Below are positions 32,646-44,414 of a stretch of 64,000 nt of DNA, piece after piece; the stretch's first letter is position 1; every line of letters begins with the position of its first letter. Source of the stretch: Calvatia gigantea (lineage: Eukaryota; Basidiomycota; Agaricomycetes; Agaricales; Lycoperdaceae); NCBI GenBank assembly GCA_025093985.1, contig JACAAK010000002.1:2294001-2358000 (forward strand). Reading direction: 5' to 3'. The notes under the pieces were generated by a model that worked only from the letters and a program-made list of their open reading frames with translations, did no database searches and had not been told where the DNA came from. A program made the translations under genes and the position numbers.

Positions 32646-33602
32646 AATTCATGCAGCTCTTGTCCCGACTTTGATGGGGCGATGACATCCTCTGCTACTA
32701 CTACTACAAAGGCCTCCCTGATCGTCTCCAAGATGCCCTATCTTCTTGCCCCAATGGCAAGCCCACCTCATTCAATGAAATGCGTGAAGCAGCCATCATC
32801 CTCGATAATCACTATTGGGAATGTCAACACAAGAAGTGTTAGAAGTGGTAAATCAGCACCTTGAACTATTTTTAGATCCATCTCATACATTGTGTCATTA
32901 TGACACGTTTACTCCACGATGACATCATTCATGATGTCATCTCTTTTGTTCCAGAACATTCCATATGTTTGGTTCCAGTACTGATAGTAAATGATGTATG
33001 TAGTATATAGTTATGTACTTGCCAAGGTCAATCCCTTGTCGAGTTACACCTCAAATACTACAATCTTCACTTTGTTGTGATCCCTGCTCTAGGCCACTCA
33101 GCGCCACTCAGGAGACTTCATTGACGTCTTTGTTTATTCTAACAAGAAGACCCGTGCGAAGGAAGTGGCCGAATCAGTGTCTGCTTCTCTCAACAGGAAG
33201 TCGGGTAACAACCCAGGACCTCCCTCAAACAAGGCCAGTAGCAACAACAACAACAGCAACAACAGCAACAGCAACAACAACAACAGCAACAGCAACAAGC
33301 CCAACCACAGCAGCAGCAAGGGCAACACCTTGAACAAACCCACCAATACTACCCCATCCTCCTTTACACCCGCCAAATCATCCTCCCCCACTAAACCCGA
33401 CTTATCCAACAAACTCGGCAAGGATGGCAAGCTGACTACCGAAGAATACAAGTACCGCCTCAACAACAACCTCTGCCTGTTCTGTGGCAATGCCGGCCAC
33501 AAGGTTAGTGAATGTAGGAAGAAAGCTGCTTCGACTGCAAAGGCTGTTACCCACAAGGCCGAAGTGGTTGGGGAGAGCTCTGAAAAGAGCTCGGAAAAAT
33601 GA
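32646..33602 (+). pseudogene. Family 1 gag, C-terminal part, interrupted by an LTR
   Basis: 32646-32836 encodes the capsid C-terminus (YYYYKGLPDRLQDAL, then EAAIILDNHYWECQ). After the 308-bp LTR the same frame resumes at 33150, once LTR plus 5-bp duplication are removed (313 nt). It continues with an Asn/Ser-rich stretch coded by AAC/AGC repeats (33235-33300), a basic linker and a CCHC knuckle (CLFCGNAGHKVSEC). It stops at TGA 33600-33602, which overlaps the ATG of pol. Confidence 0.88.
32837..33144. repeat. 308-bp solo LTR in family 1 gag (right arm)
   Basis: It starts TGTTAGAAGTGG and ends TTATTCTAACA. A 5-bp target duplication AGAAG flanks it (32832-32836 and 33145-33149), and removing LTR plus one duplication restores the gag frame. 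It forms an inverted pair with 32338-32645, 191 bp apart. Confidence 0.93.
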
Positions 33603-36600
33603 GTGGTGGTCCTCAGGACTCTACACAGGCTGAGGACCGTGTTGAACTCACCTGTGCCACAGAGTGTTTTCAACTCAACACTTCTGCTCTTTCTAACCCC
33701 AATTCCCTGCAGCTCTATCTCACTTCCCCTTCTGTTTCTTCATTCGCTTCATCTGATCTCATCCGCTTCAAGGCTCTTGTTGATAGTAGGTCTACCCATT
33801 GCTTCATGGACTCTGACTTTGTACATTCATATGATCTTCCAACCATGCCCATTCCTCCTATTGAACTTTGTCTCTTTGATGGCTCGTCTAATGCATACAT
33901 TACTGAACTAGTGAAGCTTCCTGTTACCTTTGACTGTGGTGAATCTATGACTCTGGACTTTTATGTCACCCGGCTTGACTCTTCTTGCTCTGTGGTTCTT
34001 GGATATAACTGGCTCACCCACTACAATCCATTGATTGACTGGGTTCTGGGCCATATCACTTTCCAACTGCTTCAGCCTGAACTTCCTGCCACTTCTGCTC
34101 GCAGTGCATCCATTCCAGTTGTACCTGCATCCTCTGCGGCGTCCACTTCAGCCGCCCCATCTGTCACCTCACAGTCTTCACCATCTGCTTCTTCTGCCAC
34201 TTCTGTTATGGGCATGGTTGACGTGGCTCATCCGCACGTCTCACTGGTTAATGCCACCACCTTCCTCCATGCCTCTCGCCTCTCTGGTTCAGTTCAGTAT
34301 AGCCTCAATCTCAATGACCCATCTATAACAGCTTCCTCCGCCTCTGTTGAGAAGCCTCAGGATGACTGGTCCCATATCCCGGAAGAGTACCATGATTTTG
34401 CTGACATCTTCAGTAAAATGAAGGCTGACAAGCTTGCCCTGCATTGGCTGTACAACCTCCAGATCAATCTCGAAGAAGGTGGCCAACCACCAGTTGGTAC
34501 CATCTATTCCCTATCTCAGGTTGAACTAGAGGCTCTACACGAATTCATTGATGAAAACCTTGCTATCAGATTCATCCGCCCCTCCAATTCCCCTCATGGA
34601 GCCCCTGTCCTCTTTGTCAAGAAAAAGGATGGTTTGCTCTGTTTATGCATCGATTTCTGAGGTCTCAACCGCATTACCAAGAAGGATCGCTACCCCCTTC
34701 CTCTCATATCCGACCTACTTGATTTGCTCTGCAAAGCCCACATCTATACCAAGATTGACCTATGCCATGCTTATCACCTCATCCACATCATAGAAGGTGA
34801 CAAATGGAAAATGGCCTTCTGAACCTGCTATAGATCGTTCGAGTGGCTTGTTATGCCTTTCAGCCTTACCAATGCACCTGCCACCTTCCAGTGGTTCATG
34901 AATGACATCTTCAAAGATCTCTTAGATGTCTGCATTACGGTCTATCTTGACGACATACTCATCTATTCCGACAACATCAGCGTACACCACAAGCAAGTCC
35001 GCGAGGTTCTCAAGTGGCTTAGGCAGAACAGTCTCTATGCCTGCATGGATAAGTGCGAATTCAAGTCTGACACAGTTGAATACCTTGGTTATGTTCTTTC
35101 CCCTGATGGTCTCAAGATATCTGAGGACAAGGTCAAGATTATCCAGGACTGGCCAGAACCGAAGAAGATCAAGGACATATAGTCCTTCTTAGGTTTCGCC
35201 AACTTCTATTGTCGCTTCATTTATAACTACTCTGACATTGTAGTTCCTCTCACCCGCCTTACCTGCAAGGGTATTTCTTGGAACTTCAACGATAAATGTC
35301 AAGAGGCTTTCCAATCATTGAAGGATGCTTTCACCTCCACTCCTATCCTGACCCACTGGATTTCTGATGCTCAGATCATTGTCGAGACCGACGCATCTGA
35401 CTATGCGCTAGCCACCATCCTCTCTATTGTCACTGAAGATGGTGAAGTTCACCCCATGGCCTTCCATTCCTGCACATTCACTTTGGCCGAGTTGAACTAC
35501 AACATACATGACAAGGAACTACTGGCTATCTTTGAAGCCTTTAGGATCTGGTGGCATTATCTTGAAGGTGCTCCCCTTCCCATTGACGTTGTTACTGATC
35601 ATAAGAATCTGGAATACTTCTGCACCACTAAAATCCTCACCTGCTGTCAAGCTCGCTGGTCCGAATTCTTGTCACAGTTCAATCTCACCATCCACTTTCA
35701 CCCCGGCCGACTTGGTACGAAGCCTGATGCTTTAACTAGATGATGGGACGTCTACCCTAAAGGGGGGAATAATGGCTATGCTACGGTCAATCCTCACAAC
35801 TTCCATTCAGTCTTTACTCATGAACAACTCACAGCCTCCATCCACACTACTTATCTTTATACCCCTTCCCTTCACGCAGCCACGATCATTGACCTCGATC
35901 AGCTGCATTCCGACATCCTTTCATCTCTTCTGCAAGACCCAACTGCGGCTCAACACCTAGCCAAACCCGAAGGACACTGGACTGTAGATTCATCTGGTTT
36001 TCTCCGCCTTGATGACAGGATCTATGTTTCCAATGTTGACAATCTTCGACTTTGTGTTCTACAGTACAAGCATGATCACATCCTTTCTGGACACTTCGGT
36101 CAGAACAAGACTCTGGAGTTAGTCCGATGTGATTACACTTGGCCCGAAATCCGCACAACAGTCAAAGATTTCTGCAAATCCTGTGTCACCTGCATGTGCT
36201 CTAAGCCACAACAACACCGACCTTATGGAAACCTCAAGCAGCTCCCCATTTTTGAATGGCCATGGAACTCTATCTCTATGGACTTCATCGAGAAACTTCC
36301 CACATCTTCCAGCTACAACACTATCCTTGTTATCGTTGATCACCTCACCAAGCAATCTTTGTTCATTCCCACTCACAACACCATCACCTCGGCTGAACTC
36401 ACCTGCCTATTTGTCATTCATGTATTCTCGAAACATGGCATTCCCAAACATGTTACATTCAATTGCAGCTCCAAATTCGTTTTACACTTCTTCTGCTCAC
36501 TTGGACAAGCACTGGACATGAAGTTACACTTCACCTCCGGGTATCACCCTGAGGGCAATGGACAAACCAAACAGACTAACCAAACTCTCAAGCAATACCT

Positions 36601-37357
36601 CCGTGTCTACTGCAACTACCAGCAGGACAACTGGGCTAAGTTACTGCCACTAGCTGAGTTTGCCTATAACAATGCTCCTAGTGCCACTACTGGTGTCTCC
36701 CCATTCTTCGCTAATAAAGGCTATCATCCCAATATCACAGTCTACCCGGAATGTGACTTGGCATCTGCATGCATACATCAATTTGTTGTTGACCTTGATG
36801 AACTCCACATAGTACTCAAATCTGAGATCAAGCAAGCTCAAGAATGGTACCAGTCATCTGCTGATGCCTGCCGGACACCCACACCTAACTTCACAGTTGG
36901 GCAAAAGGTCTTTGTTAAGGCACAGTTCTTCCGCATGACTCAGCCATCAAAGAAACTCTCGGAAAAGTATTTGGGTCCTTATGAGATTATCACTCAACCC
37001 GGTTCCATTTCTTATACTCTACACTTACCTGACTCAATGCGTGCCATTCACCTAGTATTCCATGTTTCGATGCTTGAATCTGCCATACCTAACCCATTTG
37101 ACAGCCGCTCTAACCTGCCTCCTCTGCCCATTGAAGTCGAAGGCAAGCCGGAGTACAAAATCACCTGCATTGTTGATTCGAAGATCGACCGTTGACATGC
37201 CTGCAAGTTATTATACAAGGTTATTTGGTTGGGTTATGAGGATACTGAAGAAGAGTCTTCTTGGCTGCCTGCTACTGAATTAAAGCATGTAGCTGAACTT
37301 GTGGCAGATTTCCATACAGCTTATCCTGCTAAGCCTGGTCCCTTGCATTCTTTGTAA
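33599..37357 (+). pseudogene. Family 1 pol, copy B (five stops)
   Basis: 1253 codons in one frame with stops at 34658, 34820, 35180, 35741 and 37193; four fit CGA-to-TGA and one CAG-to-TAG. Order: protease (ALVDSRSTHCF, where the usual DSG is DSR), RT (APVLFVKKKDGL, YLDD box at about 34947), RNase H (ETDASDYALA), integrase and chromodomain. In the integrase core the SDRGSEF of copy A reads FNCSSKF and the catalytic Glu reads Lys (NQTLKQ), so two catalytic residues are lost through G-to-A changes. The ATG overlaps the gag stop as ATGA. Confidence 0.92.
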
Positions 37358-37477
37358 TACTTAATGGACTTATTTTCACTCTTATTCATGGACAGACTTT
37401 TTTTTATTATTGGACATTCAACTTTATTAATATCAAAATCACGAGGAGTGAGGAAAGCTGCATTCACCTGCACACCC

Positions 37478-38640
37478 TCAATCCTTATGCTGGCCCCCTT
37501 CCACACCCTCTTCTGCACCATCTTCTTTTTCTCCACTCTCCTCTGCACTTTCTTCACTTTCTTCCTCACCACTACTACCATTTCCCTTCTCTTCCTCATC
37601 CAAGTCCATCTGCTCACCCCCTTCTCGCACTGGTCGTGACGGCCCCTCACCCCAGTCCTCGATGTCAATGTCACCTGCCTCATCCACATGCCATTGGATA
37701 TCTGCACCAGGCAGCCGTTCTGCAATCTGTCCTGGACGTTCAGTCCTTCCTGTGTACTGAGGATCCTGTTGACTCACCACCAGGCCGAGAGCGTGGAACT
37801 CCTCTCCATTTGCAATGGTCTCCCTCAAGATCGCGGCCGAATTGTGGGTATCATGTTCTCAGTATTGGGACTCATGTGCCATCCACACATTCTGCTGACG
37901 CAATAAAACAATGATTTCATTGAGGCATAGGGTGTTCTCTTCAAGTGCAGTCGTGAATTGGTCGAGATGTTGCATGAGGACATGGGGATTTGAGACCTTG
38001 GCACTCCCACCCGGTGGCTTACACTTTTGCTTGCCCTTGACACAAGTTGCGCATTTGGTGGTAACCTGGCTAAGGACTTATCAGCTTAATAGTCAACAGG
38101 AAGAGGCCACACTTACCTGGAGCAAGTCTGTCTGGGTTGACACCTGATACCCATGTCAATGCAGTGCTTGCAGGGGTTGTCCCTACCCATGGGAATACGC
38201 ACCTGCAGCTGAACCTCCTCCTCTTCCTCCTCGTCCAATGACCCCAGTGCATCGTCCTCTTCATCCAAATCCTCCACCCTCGGCTGTTTCCTCAATCGGC
38301 TGGGACCTGCTACTGGTTCCTCCCAGGCCTTCCCCTTCCTACATCATCGTTCCTCCGCATTCTCCTCCTCTTGCTCCTCCCTTTTCTTACATGCTGCCTC
38401 CTCAAGCCACTTCTTCCGCTCGTCACATTTCTTTGCCTTCTCTCGTTTCCTCTCCTCATCGCACCTCTTCTTCTCCTCCTCTTTGCACTTCTCCCTATCC
38501 GCTCTTTCTTTGGCTTCAGTAGCAGCGAGGTCCGCAATCAACCTGCACTTGTCCTCTTCCTCCTGCTCATGCTGAAGTCTGGCATGTTCACATTTCTCCT
38601 TGAGTTCGGCTTGTAGTTGGGCAGCGGTCTTGGGAGGCAT
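37478..38640 (-). pseudogene. Antisense two-exon zinc-cluster gene, copy B
   Basis: Exon 1 38640-38117, intron 38116-38070 (GTAAGT..AG, 47 bp), exon 2 38069-37478: the same lengths as copy A. The six cysteines of the C-x2-C-x6-C-x13-C-x2-C-x6-C motif are all kept. One in-frame TGA occurs near 37831 where copy A has CGA (Arg). After the zinc cluster, copy B shows a helical segment (QHLDQFTTALEENTL, CLNEIIVLLRQQ) that stops in copy A hide. Confidence 0.75.
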
Positions 38641-38777
38641 GGTGGTAGTAGGAGGTCAAGAGACAAGCAAAGGAAAATTTTTCAAAAGTGCGGATCTTAT
38701 GCCCACATTAAATTTTTCAACTCTGTTTCCCATGACACCTTCATGGCCTCGAGGGCTCAGCCCTAAGGGGGGAATAC

Positions 38778-39400
38778 TGTCACAACCCATACACACACTC
38801 ACCCGCTTCATCTGCTCTTACTCAGACTATACTTTATATTTTATTTACCATTTGCTCTCACCTGCTCTCCCCCGTCTTCCCTGCTCTCCATTCTTACTAT
38901 TATGTCTGACGTTAATTTCCGATTATCCTCCTTGTACATTTCTCTGGTCATCATACCTACTCCCGTTTCCCTTGCAATCCCTTTTACCATTCATATCATT
39001 CCTGTTTCACCTTATTCCTTTTAGCTAGTTGTATTCCCGGTGTTTTTATCTAGCGGCCATACCTGGCCTGCACCTGAAGTCATAGTAGTTTCCTTTTGTA
39101 GAACCACACTTTCTCGTGTATATAAACTGTAGCTACTTTGCCTGTAATCCTCAGTCTGAAATCTACTTAGCGACATACTACTTCTATTCTACCTCTGTCT
39201 CTATCTCTGTCTCCACCTCTGACTCTGTCCTTGTCCCTTATTCTGAAGTTAGGACCACTCATCAGCAGGAGGGCACAACACATACATTGAAGCCATGGTC
39301 CTCCTGAGTTCACCCGCTTCATCCATCTTTGTCCGCATCCATGCATCATCCCCGGGCGTCTAGACTCTGGTCATCTCACCCATGTGACCTGCGCTTAACA
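38778..39400 (+). repeat. 3' LTR of family 1 copy B (623 bp)
   Basis: TGTCACAACC to GCGCTTAACA, preceded by a purine tract at about 38765-38774. TATATAAA at 39118-39125. It is followed directly by the truncated LTR of element C. Confidence 0.93.
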
Positions 39401-39672
39401 CCATACTTGTCTACATTTCACCTCTACATTGTGCCTGTTTCATCTATTCTAGCCTAGCGATCTCCAAGCATTGACTCATAGTACTACTGTGCCATTATCA
39501 TCGGACATTTCATATAGTACCTCCATCCATTCAACTGGATGCCCACTGTATTTAAGTGTACATACACACTCCTGTATTCAGTATGCTTAACCACTTAGTT
39601 CTCTCCCCTTACTCGCCCTCAAGTCTTAGCCTAAGTTGCAACCTGAGGTTACTCAGACTAAAGTCATAACAT
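39401..39672 (+). repeat. 5' LTR of copy C, truncated by copy B
   Basis: It matches the 3' LTR from its 32nd base (CCATACTTGTC) to the end CATAACA. The missing 31 bp are explained by insertion of copy B at this point. Confidence 0.9.
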
Positions 39673-39750
39673 TTGGTTAAGCATCCCCACCTCACCTTGC
39701 AAGGAGTAGGCTGAAACAGGCCTGAACAGGAGTAACCCAGGAGCTGGTAT

Positions 39751-40878
39751 ATGAGCTCGAACCCAGATGAATACAGAGAACTGAATCTCGAAGTTACTAA
39801 TGATGAGTCTGAAACATCAGACGAAGAAGAAACAGAGAACCCCAAAGTACCTGAAGAACCAACTGGAGAAACACACAATGAACCCAGAGTAAACCCAGCA
39901 GAAGAAGAAGTACTATCAGAACTTCTAAACAAACTTGACCTAGCAGAGGAAGAGCCAATCCATCAGGAGAAATCAGTCGAATCAAGCTCAGATGAAACAG
40001 AATCAGAGACTGACTCCAACATGACCAACAACACAGTAGTACCCACAACAACGCCCAGTGGGAAAGGCCTAGTGCTGGACCCAGGGTTTTTCGATGGTAC
40101 CTACACCAAGTTCGATGACTGGTGGAGAGCAATGACACTCTTCATGAAGTTCAATAAGATACCCTCAGCAGATGATAAAGCTATAGCAGTCCTAGCCAGG
40201 CTGTGAGGAGGAACTACAGGAGCATATGCAGCCATGAGAGCACCAGCCATCCTGGAATCTGAAGATTCAGTAGACTGGAAGGTCTTCTCTGAGGAATTCA
40301 GAAGGACCTTCTCAGATGATGCCTCAAACAGTAAAACAGAATGGCAGATCAAAAAATTCAAACAAGGAAATCGAAACACCACTGACTACCTAATCAAATT
40401 CGAAGTTTTGAAAAGCAAAGCCAAGACTGACAGCAAGCACACCATGTTCCTACTTAGGAAAAATGCCTGACAGGATATCATACATACGATCACCAGCTAT
40501 CCACCTTCAGCCAGACCAGACACATATGCGGAATGGAAAGAAGCCATACTTTCTGTTGAACAAGGATATAAAGCATCCAAATACTGAGGAGACAGGAAAA
40601 TGAACACTGGCACCACCTATAGAGGAATGGGTGAACCTATGGAGATAAGAAGTAGGTGTCACGTCTTTAATGACAAAGGAGAGCCAAAATGCTACAATTG
40701 CAGCATTTTTGGCCACATTGCCAAAGACTGCAAAAAGCCCAAAGGGTTAATATGCTACAACTGTGGCAAGAAGGAACACATAGCCAAAGCCTGCACTGCA
40801 CCCAAGAAGATCCAAGTCCAAGGATTAGAAGAAGTCACCAACGAAGAAGGAAAGGATTTTTCTGAAGACTCTGAGTAG
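39751..40878 (+). pseudogene. Family 2 gag, copy C
   Basis: 376 codons with TGA at about 40204, 40468 and 40585. It has a very acidic N-terminus (about 90 residues), a capsid domain (FFDGTYTKFDDWWRAMTLF, then FSEEFRRTFSDD) and two CCHC knuckles (CYNCSIFGHIAKDC and CYNCGKKEHIAKAC). It ends TAG at 40876; pol follows in the -1 frame with almost no overlap. Confidence 0.9.
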
Positions 40879-43800
40879 GTGTTACCTCGAGAGTCAAAAA
40901 GCTTGTATCTAGGATATCAGACAAATTCTACACCATTCCTCAGAGAAGAAAGTGTGAACTGAACCTAAAAGGGAAAATACAAATGGCAGGGAAAGAAATA
41001 ACAGTCAACACCATCATAGACTCAGGATGCACAACCAGCAGTGTCAGCAAAAAACTAGTAGATGAAGAAAGACTCCCTACCTGGAAACTGGAACAACAAA
41101 TTTTGGTACTAAACACAGACAGAACACCAAATCAAGGCAGAAGAGTAATGGAGACAACCACGATCAACATCAACATCCAGGGACACAAGGAACAAATTGA
41201 GGCTTTAGTCGTACAACTACAGGACAGAGCAGAAGTCTTCCTAGGACATGATTGGCTAGTCAAACACAACCTGGAGGTAGACTGGAACAACAGAGAAATC
41301 AAGTTCACCCAATGCCCACCAGGCTGCCAATTTCCCCACCAGAACATTTCTATCACCAAAAAAATATGAAGCATAGCCACTACAGAAGACCTATGAGAAG
41401 AAGAGGATGAGCCAGACCCAACCAAACCAGAAGACCTACCAGACTACATACAACCATTCACACACTTATTCAACAAAACAACATTTGACAAGCTCCCAGA
41501 ACGAACTGAATGGGACCACGAGATAGTCCTAACCGAAGATGCCCCAAAGGAAATAAGTGCAGGAACGTACAATATGATGATCAAAGAACAGGATGAACTC
41601 AAGTCATTCATCAAGGAGAACCTAGAATCAGGACGAATATGGCCATTGAAATCCCCATACACAGCACCAACATTCTTCATTCCAAAGAAAGACAGATCCA
41701 AAAGGCTAATCCAAGACTACAGATGATTAAACAACATGGTGATCAAAGACAAAACACCATTACCAAGAATTGGTGAAGTAATCAACAAGCTTGGAAAAGC
41801 GAAATATTTCAATAAACTGGACATCATCTGGGGATACAACAACATCAGGATCAAAGAAGGAGATAAATGGAAAGCCACCTTCCTCACCAATGAAGGACTC
41901 TTCGAACCAATGGTCATGTACTTTGGCCTGAGCAACTCACCAGGAACATTCTCTAGAATGATGACAAGCATCTTCCACAACCTCTTACAAAACAGAGACA
42001 TCGTAAACTATATGGATGACTTTGCCATCCTGGGAGACACTAAGGAGCAACTAAAGGAATGAACAATATGATTTCTAGAACGAGCAGCCCAGTACAACTT
42101 ATGCTTCAAATGAACCAAGTGTATCTTTGATGCAGAAGAAATCCCAATGCTAGGAGTTCAGGTAGGACATGGACAAATTGAAATGGAAGAAAATAAAGTG
42201 AAATCAGTATGAGACTGGCCCGAACCCAAGAACACCAAAGGAGTAGAAAGATTCCTGGGCTTCGCAAACTACTATCAATGCTTCATCAAAAACTTCAGTA
42301 CGATTGCAAGACTCTTAAACAAACTCAAAGGGGTAACCACATGGGAATGGACACAAGAACACCAAGACTCGTTCAACTGACTCAAGAAATGTATCACCAA
42401 AGAACCTGTCCTGACATTGCCACAAAGACATGGCCAATTCAGAGTAGAAGTCAATGTGTTGGACTATGCATTAGGAGGGGTACTTTCACAGCTGCAAGAT
42501 GACAAATGGCATCCAATCGCTTTCACATCACAAACACTGTCACTGGCAGAACAGAACTATGAAATATACAACAAGGAGTTGTTAGCCATTGTCCACGCCC
42601 TGAAGGAATGGAGACACTACCTCCTAGATGCAGAAGAAAGATTTGAAATCTGGACTGACCACAAGAACCTCAAATACTACTGAGAACCACAGAAGTTAAA
42701 CAGACAACAAGCATGGTGGTATCTATGACCACAAGACTACGACTTCACATTATGATATGTACCTGGAAAAACAAACACGAAAGCCAACCTGCTATCCCGA
42801 ATCCACCAAATGCCAGAAGGACAAGAAGACAAATTAGTCACTATGATCCAAGAAAGCTGGCTACAGATGGAAAGCACAGACAGCATGATACTCCTATGAG
42901 CAGAATTGTTCATCGAACCAAACTTCCTAGAATGAATTTGAAGCTGAACCCAATGAGAAACAACAGTCCTAACTGAGTTAAAGAAGCAAGGATCCCAACT
43001 CACCGAAGATGACTGAGTTATCTACAAACAGAATAGCACATATGTCCCACCTGATCAGAAACTACGAGAAGAAATCCTAACACAGTACCACAAAGCCCCA
43101 GATACAGGACACCCAGGACAACACAGGATGACAGAACTGATCAGCTGAGACTACTGGTGGCCATCAATACGAAAGGATGTAAAAAGATACATTCGAGAAT
43201 GTCAAGCCTGCCAATGGAACAAATCAAGGATGATACCACTCAAATCACCACTACATTCCCTCCCAATACCAAATGGGCCTTGGAAAGAAATCAGCATTGA
43301 CATGATCAGACTACTACCAGAGTCTAAAGGAAAAGACGCAATACTAGTCATTGTGGACCGTTTCACAAAAATGATACGACTCTCAGTGACAACCATGGAT
43401 GCTTCATCTAAAGATGTCACAAAAATATATCGAGATGAAATATGGAAGCTACACGGATTGCCGAGGAAAGTACTCAGTGACCGAGGACCTCAATTCACAT
43501 CAGAATTCACCAAGGAGTTATTCAAAGGACTCGGCATCAAACAAAATCTATCAACAGTGTACCACCCACAGACAGATGGACAAACCAAACGCATCAACAG
43601 AGAAGTAGAAACTTATATCCACCTGTACTGCAACTATGACCAGGACGACTGGGCAGAATGGCTCCCCATCGCAGAATTCCAGTACAATGACAAGCAACAC
43701 AAAGAAACACAGGAAACACTATTTTTCCTAAACTACAGAAGAAATCCATGGAAAGGCAAGAGTGAGCCAGCAACAAATAATCCCGTCGCCACAGCATTCC

Positions 43801-44408
43801 TGGAACAATTACAGGCCACCCAAGACAATGCCTCATCAGCACTACGGACATACCAAGAAAAGATGAAACAGCAGCATGACCATAGTAGAACCCATGCTAA
43901 TGCATATTAAATAGGAGATAAAGTATGGTTGGAGAACACTAACATCCATACCAATCAAACATCAAAGAAGCTAGGCCAAAAATGGTATGGACCTTTCCTT
44001 ATTAAGGAAAAGATAGGAGAAGTGGCATATTGGCTGACATTACCAGATGGATGGGCCATCCATGATGTATTCAATGAACAGCTCCTGACACTAGCACACC
44101 AGGTGGAGTTCCTGAGTCAAAAACAACTATCAGCACCCGATCCAGTAATCATCAACAATGAAGAAGAGTATGAAGTAGAGGAGATCCACGGATGATGAAA
44201 ACAAGGAAGGGGTTATCAATTCCTAGTCCACTGGAAGGGGTACAGCAATAAGGAAGATACATGGACAGTGGAGTCCAATTTGGAGAATGCAAAAGATGCC
44301 ATACAAGATTACCTAAAAAGGCATCCGGAGGATACCCATAAAAAGGGGGGCAGAAAACACAGAAAACACAAAAAAGCATCAAACAAAAAACCCAGACAAG
44401 ACAACTAA
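40875..44408 (+). pseudogene. Family 2 pol, copy C (many stops)
   Basis: One frame throughout, about 1178 codons, with many TGA and a few TAA/TAG. Order: protease (TIIDSGCTTSSVS near 41018), RT (FIPKKDRSKRLIQDYR, KLDIIWGYNN, YMDD at about 42012), RNase H ([26 protein letters not shown]), integrase zinc domain (CQACQ), DDE core (Asp in SIDMIRLLP, Asp in SDRGPQF, Glu in the INREVETY stretch) and chromodomain (EEEYEVEEIHG, FLVHWKGYSNKEDTWT). Where copy D keeps CGA, for example LCFKRTKC, copy C has TGA. Confidence 0.92.
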
Positions 44409-44414
44409 ACAAAC

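Larger units (their letters stand above)
32646..39400 (+). mobile_element. Gypsy chromovirus family 1, copy B (5' end lost)
   Basis: It holds a partial gag with a 308-bp LTR inserted, all of pol, the antisense zinc-cluster gene and the 3' LTR. Its 5' LTR and the start of gag are missing at the junction with the 308-bp LTR at 32645. It is inserted into the 5' LTR of element C, with CCATA (39401-39405) as the probable target duplication. Confidence 0.92.

Noticed and set aside
32338..33144. A DNA transposon with 308-bp terminal inverted repeats
   Set aside because: The interior is gag sequence continuous with Gypsy B, and the right repeat alone has its own 5-bp duplication, so these are two LTRs and not the ends of one element.
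33165..33602. Asn-rich ORF as a prion-like host protein
   Set aside because: It is the C-terminal part of family 1 gag: it continues the capsid frame across the LTR and ends with a CCHC knuckle.
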